The position numbers and the translations under genes are program-made. A stretch of 64,000 nt of DNA from JAPOXR01 sp965214695 (lineage in GTDB: Bacteria; Pseudomonadota; Alphaproteobacteria; Rhodobacterales; Rhodobacteraceae). The notes under the pieces were generated by a model. That model had not been told where the DNA came from. It saw only the letters and a program-made list of their open reading frames with translations, and did not search any database. Positions 16,744 through 25,803 of the stretch are shown in pieces; positions within the stretch are counted from its first letter, which is position 1, and each line of letters begins with the position of its first letter. The DNA is taken from positions 1,178,001-1,242,000 of the forward strand of contig OZ243967.1 of NCBI GenBank assembly GCA_965214695.1, given 5' to 3'.

Positions 16744-18204
16744 ATGTCCAGGGTAATCAAGGGCGGAACCGTCGTAACCGCTGACCGCACCTACAAGGCG
16801 GATATTCGCATTGACGGCGAGACCATCGAGGAAATCGGCGAGGATCTGAGCGGCGACAGTTACGTGGATGCCGAGGGTGCCTATGTCATTCCCGGCGGGA
16901 TTGATCCGCATACCCATCTTGAAATGCCGTTCATGGGCACCACCGCCGCCGAGACCTTCGAGTCCGGCACCTGGGCGGCGGCGGCTGGCGGCACCACCAT
17001 GCTGGTCGATTTCTGCCTCCCGGGCCCTGACGGTTCGATCAGGAACGCCATCCAGGAATGGCATCGCAAGTCGCAGCCGCAGATTTGTGCCGATATCGGC
17101 TACCACATGGCCATTACCGGCTGGGACGAGAACGTGTTCAACGAAATGAAGGACGCGGTGGAGATGGGCGTCAATTCGTTCAAGCATTTCATGGCCTATA
17201 AGGGGGCGCTGATGGTCGAGGATGACGAGATGTTCGCATCCTTCAATCGCTGCCGGGAGCTTGGCGCCCTGCCCATGGTCCATGCCGAGAATGGCGATAT
17301 CGTCGCCGAGTTGCAGAAGAAATACCTTGCCCAGGGCATTACCGGCCCCGAGGGCCACGCCTATTCGCGGCCGCCCGAAGTCGAGGGCGAGGCGGCAAAC
17401 CGGGCGATCATGATTGCCGACGCTGCCGGCGTGCCGCTCTACATCGTGCATGTGTCCTGCGAACAGGCACATGAGGCAATTCGCCGGGCACGGCAGAAGG
17501 GGATGCGGGTCTATGGCGAGCCGCTTATCCAGTTCCTCACCCTCGATGAAAGCGAGTATTTCTCGAAGGATTGGGACCATGCGGCGCGGCGGGTCATGTC
17601 GCCACCCTTCAGGTCGAAGCAGCACCAGGACGGGCTGTGGAACGGGCTGACCGCCGGTTCGCTGCAGGTGGTGGCCACCGACCACGCCGCCTTCACCACC
17701 GAACAGAAGCATATGGGCCGCGACGATTTCACCATGATACCCAACGGCACCGGCGGCCTCGAGGAGCGGTTGGCAGTGCTGTGGACGGAAGGTGTCGAGA
17801 AAGGGCGGTTGACCCCGAACGAATTCGTCGCCGTCACCTCGACCAACATTGCCCGGATTCTCAACATCTATCCGAAGAAGGGAGCCCTGCAGCCGGGCGC
17901 CGATGCCGACATCGTGGTCTGGGATCCGAAGATCCACAAGACAATCACTGCCACCAGTCACAAATCGGTCCTCGACTACAACGTGTTCGAGGGCTTCGAG
18001 GTCAAGGCGCAGGCCAGATACACCATCTCGCGCGGCGACGTGATCTGGGCGTGGGGGCAGAACTCGCAACCGCAACCTGGGCGCGGCCGCTTCGTGCCGC
18101 GGCCGGCCTTCCCGTCGGCACACAAGGCGCTGTCGAAATGGAAGGAGTTGAACTCACCACGCCGGGTCGAGCGCGATCCGATGAACATTCCGGCCGGCAT
18201 CTGA
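16744..18204 (+). CDS. hydA: Dihydropyrimidinase (D-hydantoinase family)
   Basis: Start ATG 16744 follows AGGAGG; the product has 486 residues. Amidohydrolase with a two-zinc centre: GGIDPHTHLEMPFMG (first two His), the carbamylated Lys in SFKHFMAYKGALM, His in MVHAENGD, His in YIVHVSCEQAHEAI, and the Asp in VVATDHAAF. It opens dihydrouracil/dihydrothymine (or hydantoins) to the N-carbamoyl amino acid. Its neighbours supply the previous and following steps (PreTA at 4974-7670, the carbamoylase directly upstream) and a four-gene ABC transporter begins 24 bases downstream, so a pyrimidine or hydantoin catabolic operon is well supported. Confidence 0.95.
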   Translation: MSRVIKGGTVVTADRTYKADIRIDGETIEEIGEDLSGDSYVDAEGAYVIPGGIDPHTHLEMPFMGTTAAETFESGTWAAAAGGTTMLVDFCLPGPDGSIRNAIQEWHRKSQPQICADIGYHMAITGWDENVFNEMKDAVEMGVNSFKHFMAYKGALMVEDDEMFASFNRCRELGALPMVHAENGDIVAELQKKYLAQGITGPEGHAYSRPPEVEGEAANRAIMIADAAGVPLYIVHVSCEQAHEAIRRARQKGMRVYGEPLIQFLTLDESEYFSKDWDHAARRVMSPPFRSKQHQDGLWNGLTAGSLQVVATDHAAFTTEQKHMGRDDFTMIPNGTGGLEERLAVLWTEGVEKGRLTPNEFVAVTSTNIARILNIYPKKGALQPGADADIVVWDPKIHKTITATSHKSVLDYNVFEGFEVKAQARYTISRGDVIWAWGQNSQPQPGRGRFVPRPAFPSAHKALSKWKELNSPRRVERDPMNIPAGI

Positions 18205-18228
18205 GGTGCCGGGATCATTGCCGACGGG

Positions 18229-19029
18229 ATGATGGCCGAGCCAGCATTGACCGGGACCTCCATCATCGAGGCCAGGGATCTCGACCTGGTATTCGACACC
18301 TCCGATGGCGTGGTGGAGGCATTGCGAGGCATCGATCTCGATATCGGCACGGGCGATTTCGTTTCGCTGATCGGACCATCGGGTTGCGGCAAGACCACCT
18401 TCCTGCGGGTGGTGGCAGCGCTCGAGGAGCCGACCTCCGGCACGATTTCGGTCAAGGGCATGACGCCGGATCAGGCCCGCATGGCCCGGGCCTATGGCTA
18501 CGTGTTCCAGGCGGCCGGGCTCTATCCTTGGCGAACCATCGCCGCCAATGTCCGCCTGCCGCTGGAGATCATGGGCTATGACCGGGTCGAGCGCGACGAG
18601 CGGACTCGCAAGGTGCTTGAACTGGTCGAACTGACCGGCTTCGAGCGCCGCTATCCCTGGCAACTCTCCGGCGGCATGCAGCAGCGGGCCTCCATCGCCC
18701 GCGCCCTGGCCTTCGATGCCGAAATCCTGCTCATGGACGAGCCCTTCGGCGCCCTCGACGAAATTGTCCGCGACCACCTCAACGAACAATTGCTCAGCCT
18801 GTGGCAAAAGACCGGCATGACGGTGCTGTTCGTCACCCATTCGATTCCCGAAGCGGTCTATCTTTCCACGAAGATCGTGGTCATGAGCCCGCGTCCGGGG
18901 CGAATTGCCAGCGTCATCGACAGCCCGCTTCCCCGGCAGCGCTCGCTAGACATCCGTGACACGCCCGAATTCATAGCCGTTGCCGGGAAGGTCCGCGCCG
19001 GTCTCAGGGAGGGGCATCTTGACGACTGA
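18229..19029 (+). CDS. ABC transporter ATP-binding protein (nitrate/taurine/THI5-type)
   Basis: A 266-residue ATPase. Walker A is GPSGCGKTT (about 58-66), Q-loop in YVFQAAGLYPWRT, signature LSGGMQQRASIA, Walker B LLMDEPFGALD, switch His in LFVTHSIPEAVYLS. This matches the SsuB/TauB/ThiZ group that works with NMT1/THI5-type binding proteins. ATG 18229 and ATG 18232 are adjacent; I keep the first. The two permease genes and binding protein follow immediately; the stop is directly joined to the next start. Context suggests uptake of a pyrimidine or a pyrimidine-like ring for the catabolic enzymes encoded upstream. Confidence 0.93.
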   Translation: MMAEPALTGTSIIEARDLDLVFDTSDGVVEALRGIDLDIGTGDFVSLIGPSGCGKTTFLRVVAALEEPTSGTISVKGMTPDQARMARAYGYVFQAAGLYPWRTIAANVRLPLEIMGYDRVERDERTRKVLELVELTGFERRYPWQLSGGMQQRASIARALAFDAEILLMDEPFGALDEIVRDHLNEQLLSLWQKTGMTVLFVTHSIPEAVYLSTKIVVMSPRPGRIASVIDSPLPRQRSLDIRDTPEFIAVAGKVRAGLREGHLDD

Positions 19030-19908
19030 ATGGCGGGCCGGATGATGCGTTCACTGCTGCCGGTACTGACCGTTGTCACCGCCATCATCGCGGTCTGGTA
19101 CGTGATGACGGTGGTGCTGAATTCGACCTGGACACGGGACCAGGCCGAGCGGGCGGGCGTCGAGGTGACTTTGGCAGAGATTGTCCAGGACACTTTGCGG
19201 CAAGACCGTCCGCGGCTGCCGGCTCCGCACCAGGTCTTCACCGAACTCTGGGAAACCACGGTCGAAAAGAAGATCACCTCCAAGCGGAGCCTGGTCTTCC
19301 ATGGCTGGATCACCCTCACCGCAACGGTGCTCGGCTTCGCCATCGGTACCATGCTGGGAATCCTGCTTGCGGTCGGCATTGTCCACAACCGGGCCATGGA
19401 TATGGGAGTCATGCCCTGGGCCATTGCCAGCCAGACGATTCCGATCCTTGCCCTGGCGCCGATGATCATCATCGTGCTGTTCTCGATCGGCATTTCCGGC
19501 CTGGTCCCCAAGGCGGTCATCTCCGCCTATCTGAGCTTCTTCCCGGTGGTGGTTGGCATGGTCTCCGGCTTCCGCAGCCCGGACCCGATGCAGACCGACC
19601 TGCTCAGGACCTACGCGGCCACGCGGTCGCAGGTATTCTGGAAGCTGCGGGTGCCGGCATCCCTGCCTTACCTGTTCACCTCGCTAAAGGTCGGTATCGC
19701 CGCGTCGCTAGTCGGCGCCATCGTCGGCGAACTGCCGACCGGCGCCGTGGCCGGGCTCGGCGCCCGCCTGCTGGTTGGAAGCTATTACGGACAGACAGTG
19801 CAGATCTGGTCGGCTCTGCTCGGTTGTGCCTTTCTCGCCGCCATGCTGGTCGGCGGCATCGGGCTGGTCGAGCGGGCCACGCTTCGGCGCATGGGAATGG
19901 CCCGATGA
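19030..19908 (+). CDS. ABC transporter permease 1 (BPD type)
   Basis: A 292-residue inner-membrane protein with about six helices. The first helix (LPVLTVVTAIIAVWYVM) is followed by a roughly 70-residue periplasmic segment, then the BPD_transp_1 domain. The EAA loop for ATPase contact reads DLLRTYAATRSQVFWKLRVP. The gene starts directly at the stop of the ATPase gene and its TGA overlaps the next ATG (ATGA), so the products are probably made in step. It pairs with the second permease as a heterodimer. Confidence 0.92.
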   Translation: MAGRMMRSLLPVLTVVTAIIAVWYVMTVVLNSTWTRDQAERAGVEVTLAEIVQDTLRQDRPRLPAPHQVFTELWETTVEKKITSKRSLVFHGWITLTATVLGFAIGTMLGILLAVGIVHNRAMDMGVMPWAIASQTIPILALAPMIIIVLFSIGISGLVPKAVISAYLSFFPVVVGMVSGFRSPDPMQTDLLRTYAATRSQVFWKLRVPASLPYLFTSLKVGIAASLVGAIVGELPTGAVAGLGARLLVGSYYGQTVQIWSALLGCAFLAAMLVGGIGLVERATLRRMGMAR

Positions 19909-20744
19909 TCCTGGTGGTGCTGGCCGTCGGTTTCTGGCTGGCCGCCTGGCGGCTGAACGTCTCGCTGGCCGCCCGGCCACGGACCCGGGTGACTCGCTTC
20001 GCGGTTCCCTTCATCTTCGGCGTCACCATCCTGGTGACATGGGAGGGGCTGGTTCGGGGTTTGCAGGTCCCGGGCGTCATCCTGCCGCCGCCGACGGCAA
20101 TCGCCGCCGCCTTCGCCCGAAGCCTCGACATCCTGTGGATCGATTTCGTCCAGACCTTCGCCAAGGGGGCGCTGTCAGGCTACGCGATCGGCTGCGGCTC
20201 GGCGGTGCTGGTCGCAATCCTGGTCGACCGTTCCGAGTTCCTGCGCCGCGGCCTCTTGCCGGTCGGCAATTTCCTGGCCGCGCTGCCCATCGTCGGCACG
20301 GCGCCGATATTCGTGATGTGGTTCGGGTTCGGCTGGCAGTCGAAGGCGGCAGTGGTGGTGGCGATGGTCTTCTTTCCGATGCTGGTCAACATGGTCCAGG
20401 GGCTGGCATCATCGGAGCAGATGCAGCGGGACATCCTGCGGACCTACAATGCCTCCTACTGGCAGACGCTGCTGAAACTTCGCCTGCCGGCAGCGATGCC
20501 ATTTGCATTTAATGGATTGAAAATCTGCACCACATTGGCTTTAATCGGCGCCATTGTTGCCGAGTTCTTCGGCTCTCCGACCATGGGAATGGGATTCAGG
20601 ATCTCCACCGAGGTCGGACGGCTCGCGCTTGATGTCGTGTGGGCCGAAATCCTGGTGGCGGCGGTGACCGGTTCGATGTTCTACGGTGCCGTCGCCATGT
20701 TGCAACGGGGGGTCACATTCTGGCACCCATCGATCCGGGGCTGA
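19905..20744 (+). CDS. ABC transporter permease 2 (BPD type)
   Basis: ATG 19905 overlaps the previous stop (ATGA); the in-frame extension back to 19824 is only a shadow of the upstream gene. The 279-residue product has about six membrane helices and an EAA loop, ILRTYNASYWQTLLKLRLPA, nearly parallel to that of permease 1. VILPPPTAIAAAF near the N-terminus is typical for SsuC/ThiX-like permeases, as is EFFGSPTMGMGFRIS. Together with permease 1 it forms the channel of a heterodimeric importer. Confidence 0.92.
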   Translation: MILVVLAVGFWLAAWRLNVSLAARPRTRVTRFAVPFIFGVTILVTWEGLVRGLQVPGVILPPPTAIAAAFARSLDILWIDFVQTFAKGALSGYAIGCGSAVLVAILVDRSEFLRRGLLPVGNFLAALPIVGTAPIFVMWFGFGWQSKAAVVVAMVFFPMLVNMVQGLASSEQMQRDILRTYNASYWQTLLKLRLPAAMPFAFNGLKICTTLALIGAIVAEFFGSPTMGMGFRISTEVGRLALDVVWAEILVAAVTGSMFYGAVAMLQRGVTFWHPSIRG

Positions 20745-20779
20745 ACACGGCCCCGGTCAATCATAGAAAGGACAAGCGC

Positions 20780-21769
20780 ATGAAAAGAACCATTGCAACC
20801 ATCTCCGGACTCGTTGTGGCACTGAGCGCGGGAGCCGCAATGGCCGCCGATGAAGTGACACTGCAATTGAAATGGGTCACCCAGGCACAGTTTGCCGGCT
20901 ACTACGTGGCGCTGGACAAGGGCTACTACGACGATGAAGGGCTTGATGTCACCATCAATCCGGGCGGGCCGGACATTGCACCTCCGCAGATCATTTCAGG
21001 CGGCGGCGCCGATGTCATCATTGACTGGATGCCGTCTGCCCTGGCCAGCCGGGAGCGGGGATTGCCGCTGGTCAACATTGCCCAACCCTTCAAATCCTCG
21101 GGAATGATGCTGACCTGCCGCAAGGATAGCGGCATCGCCTCGCCAGACGATTTCCCTGGACGCACGCTGGGCGTCTGGTTCTTCGGCAACGAGTATCCCT
21201 TCCTCAGCTGGATGAGCCAGCTCGGCATCCCGACTGATGGCAGCGATGGTGGCGTGACGGTGCTAAAGCAGGGCTTCAGCGTCGACCCGCTGCTGCAGGG
21301 CCAGGCCGATTGCGTGTCGACCATGACCTACAATGAATACTGGCAGTTGATTGATGCCGGATTGTCGGCCGATGAGTTGATCACCTTCAAATACGAGGAT
21401 CACGGTGTGGCGACGCTCGAGGATGGACTCTACGTGCTCGAGGACAAGCTTTCCGATGCGGATTTCGTCGACCGGATGGTCCGGTTCGTCAGGGCTTCGA
21501 TGCGCGGCTGGAAATACGCCGAGGACAATCCTGATGAAGCAGCCGAAATCGTGCTGGACAACGATGCAACCGGCGCCCAGACCGAGCTTCACCAGAAGCG
21601 CATGATGGGCGAGATCGCCAAGCTCACCGCCGGCTCCGACGGCTCACTCGACCCGGCCGATTACGAGCGGACGGTCGAGACCCTGCTGGCAGGCGGCTCG
21701 GACCCGGTCATCACCGCGGCACCTGAAGGTGCATGGAGCCACGCCATCACCGACCAGGCTCTCAACTGA
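20780..21769 (+). CDS. ABC transporter substrate-binding protein, NMT1/THI5-like
   Basis: ATG 20780 follows AGAAAGGAC; the product has 329 residues. Residues 1-22 are a signal peptide (KRTIATISGLVVALSAGAA, cut after AMA). The mature start VTLQLKWVTQAQFAGYYVAL, then KGYYDDEGLDVTINPGG, is the ThiY/NMT1 signature of proteins that bind pyrimidine or thiamine-precursor rings such as formyl-aminomethylpyrimidine. Given the catabolic genes in the same operon, I infer uracil, thymine, a dihydropyrimidine or hydantoin as ligand; riboflavin- or thiamine-precursor uptake is the main alternative. It is the last gene of the run and is followed by a strong hairpin. Confidence 0.92.
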   Translation: MKRTIATISGLVVALSAGAAMAADEVTLQLKWVTQAQFAGYYVALDKGYYDDEGLDVTINPGGPDIAPPQIISGGGADVIIDWMPSALASRERGLPLVNIAQPFKSSGMMLTCRKDSGIASPDDFPGRTLGVWFFGNEYPFLSWMSQLGIPTDGSDGGVTVLKQGFSVDPLLQGQADCVSTMTYNEYWQLIDAGLSADELITFKYEDHGVATLEDGLYVLEDKLSDADFVDRMVRFVRASMRGWKYAEDNPDEAAEIVLDNDATGAQTELHQKRMMGEIAKLTAGSDGSLDPADYERTVETLLAGGSDPVITAAPEGAWSHAITDQALN

Positions 21770-21787
21770 TCAGACTCAAATCACGTT

Positions 21788-21812
21788 CGGGCGGCGCAGC
21801 AGTTGCCGCCCG
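21788..21812 (+). terminator. Hairpin terminator after the pyrimidine transporter operon
   Basis: CGGGCGGC (21788-21795) pairs perfectly with GCCGCCCG (21805-21812) over 8 bp with a 9-nt loop, 18 bases after the binding-protein stop. The tail ATTCTTGCC is only mildly T-rich. It lies between convergent genes. Confidence 0.55.
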
Positions 21813-21896
21813 GACATTCTTGCCTCGGCAGGCAGCCTCCGTCAAACCGCGGCACCTGCGTCCTGACCCCGCCGGCGGTTGGTCAATTCTTCCCCT

Positions 21897-22679
21897 TCAG
21901 CCCTCGACTTTCTGCCCGAAGGGGTCGGTGGGGTAGAGGATCTTGGCCAGGTAAAGACCCTTCGCCTGCCCCACGGGGCCACACCGGCTCCGATCGCACG
22001 CCTCCAGCATGCTGCGAATGTCATCGGGGCTGATTGCCCCGGCGCCAACCCGTTCGAGCGACCCGACCATGCTTCGGACCTGCCGATGCAGGAAGCTGCG
22101 GGCCGTCGTCACGAACCGGAATTCCCGACCTTCATGATATGGGTATGAGTCGATCTCCAGCGAATCGAGAGTCCTGACCGGAGATGCCGCCTGGCAGTGG
22201 GCCGATCTGAAAGTGGTGAAGTCATGCCGGCCCACCAGGTGGCCAGCCGCCTCCTGCATCGCGTCCTTGTCCAGCATGTATCGCCGGTGCCAGAACAGCC
22301 CGTGCTCGACCGCCGGCGCCGCCCGGCGTGACAGAATCCGATAGACATAGACGCGCTGAACGGCCGAATGTCGGGCATGGAAATCATGGTCGACCCGGGC
22401 CACATCAAGCACCCCCACCCTTTGCTTCCCGAGATGGGCGTTGAGAGCTTCCCGGAGCCTGAGGGGATCCCACTCGCCTGCCAGGTCGGCATGCGCGACC
22501 TGGCCCCAGGCATGCACGCCGCTATCGGTTCGGCCGGCGGCGGTCAGGTCGGCACCATCCGGCTCGAGTTGGTGCAACGCTGCCTCGACGACCCCCTGCA
22601 CCGTCTTCTGCCCGGACTGGCGCTGCCAGCCACAGTATCGGGCACCGTTATATTCCAGCTTGAATGCGAAACGCGGCAT
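21897..22679 (-). CDS. truA: tRNA pseudouridine(38-40) synthase TruA
   Basis: Start ATG 22679 (MPRFAFKLEYNGARYCGWQR) gives 260 residues, family length; the longer open frame back to 22868 has no family character. TruA isomerises uridines 38, 39 and 40 in the anticodon arm. The catalytic Asp is in AAGRTDSGVHAWGQVAH. Other conserved segments: FHARHSAVQRVYVYRI, GRHDFTTFRSAHC, FRFVTTARSFLHRQVRSMVG and the end VGQAKGLYLAKILYP. It is divergent from ileS with about 170 bases between. Confidence 0.96.
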   Translation of the reverse strand: MPRFAFKLEYNGARYCGWQRQSGQKTVQGVVEAALHQLEPDGADLTAAGRTDSGVHAWGQVAHADLAGEWDPLRLREALNAHLGKQRVGVLDVARVDHDFHARHSAVQRVYVYRILSRRAAPAVEHGLFWHRRYMLDKDAMQEAAGHLVGRHDFTTFRSAHCQAASPVRTLDSLEIDSYPYHEGREFRFVTTARSFLHRQVRSMVGSLERVGAGAISPDDIRSMLEACDRSRCGPVGQAKGLYLAKILYPTDPFGQKVEG

Positions 22680-22851
22680 GAATTGACGGGCTGCCCCTGC
22701 TTTGGATGACGGCCCGGTTGCCGACCGCCCATCGATCAGATACCGCCGATAACCTGTTGCAACAATGCCGGATTGCCGGATTTCGTTCACTGGACGAGAG
22801 CCGCAATGACACCTATTGGAATTGCCGGCAGTTGACCCGGAGAGTCCTCGA

Positions 22852-25794
22852 ATGGATGTTGACGACAAGATGACCGCCGAACCGGTCGATTATCGGGACA
22901 CGCTCCTGCTTCCCGACACGCCGTTCCAGATGCGGGCGGGCCTGCCGAGGCGTGAGCCGGACTGGCTCGCCCGCTGGGAGGAGATCGACATCTATGGCCA
23001 GCTGCGAGGCCGGACCGGCCGCCCTTCCTTCGTGCTTCATGACGGCCCGCCCTATGCCAATGGAAATCTGCATATCGGTCATGCGCTGAACAAGGTCCTC
23101 AAGGACATGGTGGTCCGGTCGCAGCAGATGATGGGCAAGGATTCCCGCTACGTGCCCGGCTGGGATTGCCATGGCCTGCCGATCGAGTGGAAGATCGAGG
23201 AACAGTACCGGCAAAAGGGGCTGGAAAAGGATGATGTACCAGTCATTGAACTGCGTCAGCAATGCCGCCGCTTCGCCGAGAAGTGGATTGACGTCCAGCG
23301 GCAGGAATTCAAGCGGCTGGGGGTGATCGGCAACTGGGATGATCCGTATCTGACCATGGATTTTCATGCCGAGGCGGTGATCGCCGAGGAGTTCATGAAA
23401 TTCCTGATGAACGGCACCCTCTACCGCGGAGCCAAGCCGGTCATGTGGTCACCGGTTGAAAAGACGGCGCTGGCCGAGGCGGAGGTGGAATACAAGGATC
23501 ATCGCAGCCCGGCCATCTGGGTCAAGTTCCCGGTGATGTCATGCCCATCCGGGCCGGGGCCCGATTGCGCCGACGCGTCGGTGGTGATCTGGACCACGAC
23601 TCCCTGGACCATCCCGTCCAACCGGGCAATCTGCTTCAACCCGGAGCTTGCCTACGGGCTCTATCGTGTCACCGATGCGCCGGAGGGCAACTGGGTCGCG
23701 GAAGGCGACCGGCTGATCATTGCCGACCAGCTGGCGGAGTCGGTGATGGCAGCGGCGCGCGCCGCGGCCTTCACCCGCTGCTGCGGTCTCGATGCCGCCG
23801 ATCTTGCCTCCACTGTCTGCGCCCACCCCCTGCGGGGGCTGGCCGGTCCGTCCGTGCCCGAGATCGACCGCTGGGATTTCGATGTGCCGATGATCGCTGC
23901 CGACCACGTGACCGACGATGCCGGGACCGGTTTCGTCCACACCGCCCCGTCACATGGCGATGACGACTACCGGATCGGGTTGCTGCACGGGCTCGAGATG
24001 ACCGACAATGTCGAAATCGATGGCCGATTCCGCCAGGACATGCCGCTATTCGGTGGTCTGGAGATCTATACCAGCCGCGGCAAGGAGGGTCCGGCCAACA
24101 AGGCGGTGATCGACCACCTGGCCGAGGCCGGTATGCTGGCGGCACGGCAGGCGATCACCCATTCATACCCGCATAGCTGGCGCTCGAAAGCACCCGTCAT
24201 CTATCGCAGCACCTGGCAGTGGTTTGCCTCGATCGACACCGAGATCAATGACGACAACCACCAATTCGGACGCACCATTCGCCAGCGGGCCCTGGCCTCG
24301 ATCAACGACTTTGTCGACTGGACCCCGCCGAGCGGCAGGAGGCGGCTCCACTCGATGGTCGAGCACCGGCCTGACTGGGTGCTGTCGCGCCAGCGTGCCT
24401 GGGGGGTGCCACTGACCTGCTTCACCAGGACAGATCTGCGCCCGGACCATCCGGACTACCTGCTGCGCGACCCGCGGGTGAACAGGCGGATCGTCGAGGC
24501 ATTCGAGCAGGAGGGCGCCGATTGCTGGTATCATGACGGGGCGCGCCAGCGGTTCCTTGAAGGGCTTCACGATCCGGATGCCTTTGAGCAGAATTTCGAC
24601 ATTCTCGATGTCTGGTTCGACTCTGGCTCCACCCATGCCTTCGTCCTGCGGGACCGCGTTGACGGCACCGAAGACGGGATCGCCGATCTCTATCTCGAGG
24701 GCACCGACCAGCACCGCGGATGGTTCCATTCCTCGTTGCTGCAGGCTTGCGGAACACGGGGAGGAGCCCCATACCGTGGCGTGTTGACCCACGGCTTCAC
24801 GCTCGACAAGAACGGCATGAAGATGGCCAAGTCGGTCGGCAACACCGTCGCTCCCGACAAGATCGTGCGGCAATATGGCGCCGACATTCTGCGGCTGTGG
24901 GTGGCCCAGTCGGATTACACCTCCGACCTCAGGATCGGCGACGAGATCCTCAAGCAGGTGACCGATTCCTATCGCAAGATCCGCAACACCTTTCGCTTCA
25001 TCCTGGGCAATCTCAACGGGTTCGACCCGGAAGATTCCGTCGCCCGGCAGAACATGCCGGAGCTTGAACAATGGGTGCTTCACAGGATCGGCAAGCTCGA
25101 CCGGCGGGTTCGGAGCGGCTATGCGAAATATGATTTCCAGGGCGTGTTCCAGGAATTGTTCGCCTTCGCCACCGCAGATCTTTCCTCCTTCTATTTCGAT
25201 ATCCGGAAGGACGTCCTTTATTGCGAGCGGGCGACATCGCCGACCCGCATGGCGGCGCAGACGGTTCTCGACATCCTCCATCGCCGCCTAACATCATGGC
25301 TGGCGCCAGTCCTGGTCTTCACCATGGAGGAGATCTGGCTGGAACGGTTCCCGGGAGAGGGAAGCTCGGTGCACCTCCTCGATTTTGCCGATGCCGGGGC
25401 AGCCTGGATCGACGAGGAACTGGCCGGACGGTGGGACGTTGTCCGCCAGGCGCGCCGGGTGGTCACATCTGCCCTGGAAGTCAAGCGGCAGGACAAGGTC
25501 ATCGGCTCGAGCCTCCAGGCATATCCGGTCGTTCATGTCGAGGATCCGGACAGGCTTGCCCTGCTGGAGAGTAGCGGTTTTGCCGATATCTGCATCACCT
25601 CGGAGATTCGCCTCGAAGCCGGCACCGGGCCGGAGCACGCACACCGGCTGGAGGATATTCCCGGCATCGGCGTGGAATTCCACCCGGCGCGCGGCACCAA
25701 GTGCCAGCGCTGCTGGAAGATACTTCCCGAGGTTGGTCAGCAGGCCAGGCCGGATCTCTGCCGCCGCTGCGACGGGATCGTCGCCGCACCCTGA
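22852..25794 (+). CDS. ileS: Isoleucyl-tRNA synthetase
   Basis: Start ATG 22852 follows CGGAGAG; an upstream in-frame start at 22816 is not needed. The product has 980 residues. Class I signature HIGH at 74-77 (NGNLHIGHALNK) and KMAKS at 657-661 (KNGMKMAKSVGN). Between them are the Rossmann fold and the CP1 editing domain (VVIWTTTPWTIPSNRAI, then HTAPSHGDDDYRIG). LEGTDQHRGWFHSSLL is the class motif before KMSKS. The anticodon-binding domain follows and the C-terminus carries the zinc finger CQRCWKILPEV with the later CRRC pair, typical of the bacterial IleRS1 form, which is sensitive to mupirocin as a family. It ends nine bases before the convergent ychF stop. Confidence 0.97.
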   Translation: MDVDDKMTAEPVDYRDTLLLPDTPFQMRAGLPRREPDWLARWEEIDIYGQLRGRTGRPSFVLHDGPPYANGNLHIGHALNKVLKDMVVRSQQMMGKDSRYVPGWDCHGLPIEWKIEEQYRQKGLEKDDVPVIELRQQCRRFAEKWIDVQRQEFKRLGVIGNWDDPYLTMDFHAEAVIAEEFMKFLMNGTLYRGAKPVMWSPVEKTALAEAEVEYKDHRSPAIWVKFPVMSCPSGPGPDCADASVVIWTTTPWTIPSNRAICFNPELAYGLYRVTDAPEGNWVAEGDRLIIADQLAESVMAAARAAAFTRCCGLDAADLASTVCAHPLRGLAGPSVPEIDRWDFDVPMIAADHVTDDAGTGFVHTAPSHGDDDYRIGLLHGLEMTDNVEIDGRFRQDMPLFGGLEIYTSRGKEGPANKAVIDHLAEAGMLAARQAITHSYPHSWRSKAPVIYRSTWQWFASIDTEINDDNHQFGRTIRQRALASINDFVDWTPPSGRRRLHSMVEHRPDWVLSRQRAWGVPLTCFTRTDLRPDHPDYLLRDPRVNRRIVEAFEQEGADCWYHDGARQRFLEGLHDPDAFEQNFDILDVWFDSGSTHAFVLRDRVDGTEDGIADLYLEGTDQHRGWFHSSLLQACGTRGGAPYRGVLTHGFTLDKNGMKMAKSVGNTVAPDKIVRQYGADILRLWVAQSDYTSDLRIGDEILKQVTDSYRKIRNTFRFILGNLNGFDPEDSVARQNMPELEQWVLHRIGKLDRRVRSGYAKYDFQGVFQELFAFATADLSSFYFDIRKDVLYCERATSPTRMAAQTVLDILHRRLTSWLAPVLVFTMEEIWLERFPGEGSSVHLLDFADAGAAWIDEELAGRWDVVRQARRVVTSALEVKRQDKVIGSSLQAYPVVHVEDPDRLALLESSGFADICITSEIRLEAGTGPEHAHRLEDIPGIGVEFHPARGTKCQRCWKILPEVGQQARPDLCRRCDGIVAAP

Positions 25795-25803
25795 CCGGCA
25801 CCG

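Noticed and set aside
16729..18123. Minus-strand open frame of 464 residues across dihydropyrimidinase
   Set aside because: Shadow of hydA; high-GC third positions keep the antisense frame open.
24163..25281. Minus-strand open frame of 372 residues inside ileS
   Set aside because: Antisense to the KMSKS and anticodon-binding parts of ileS, which are clearly coding; product has no recognisable domain.
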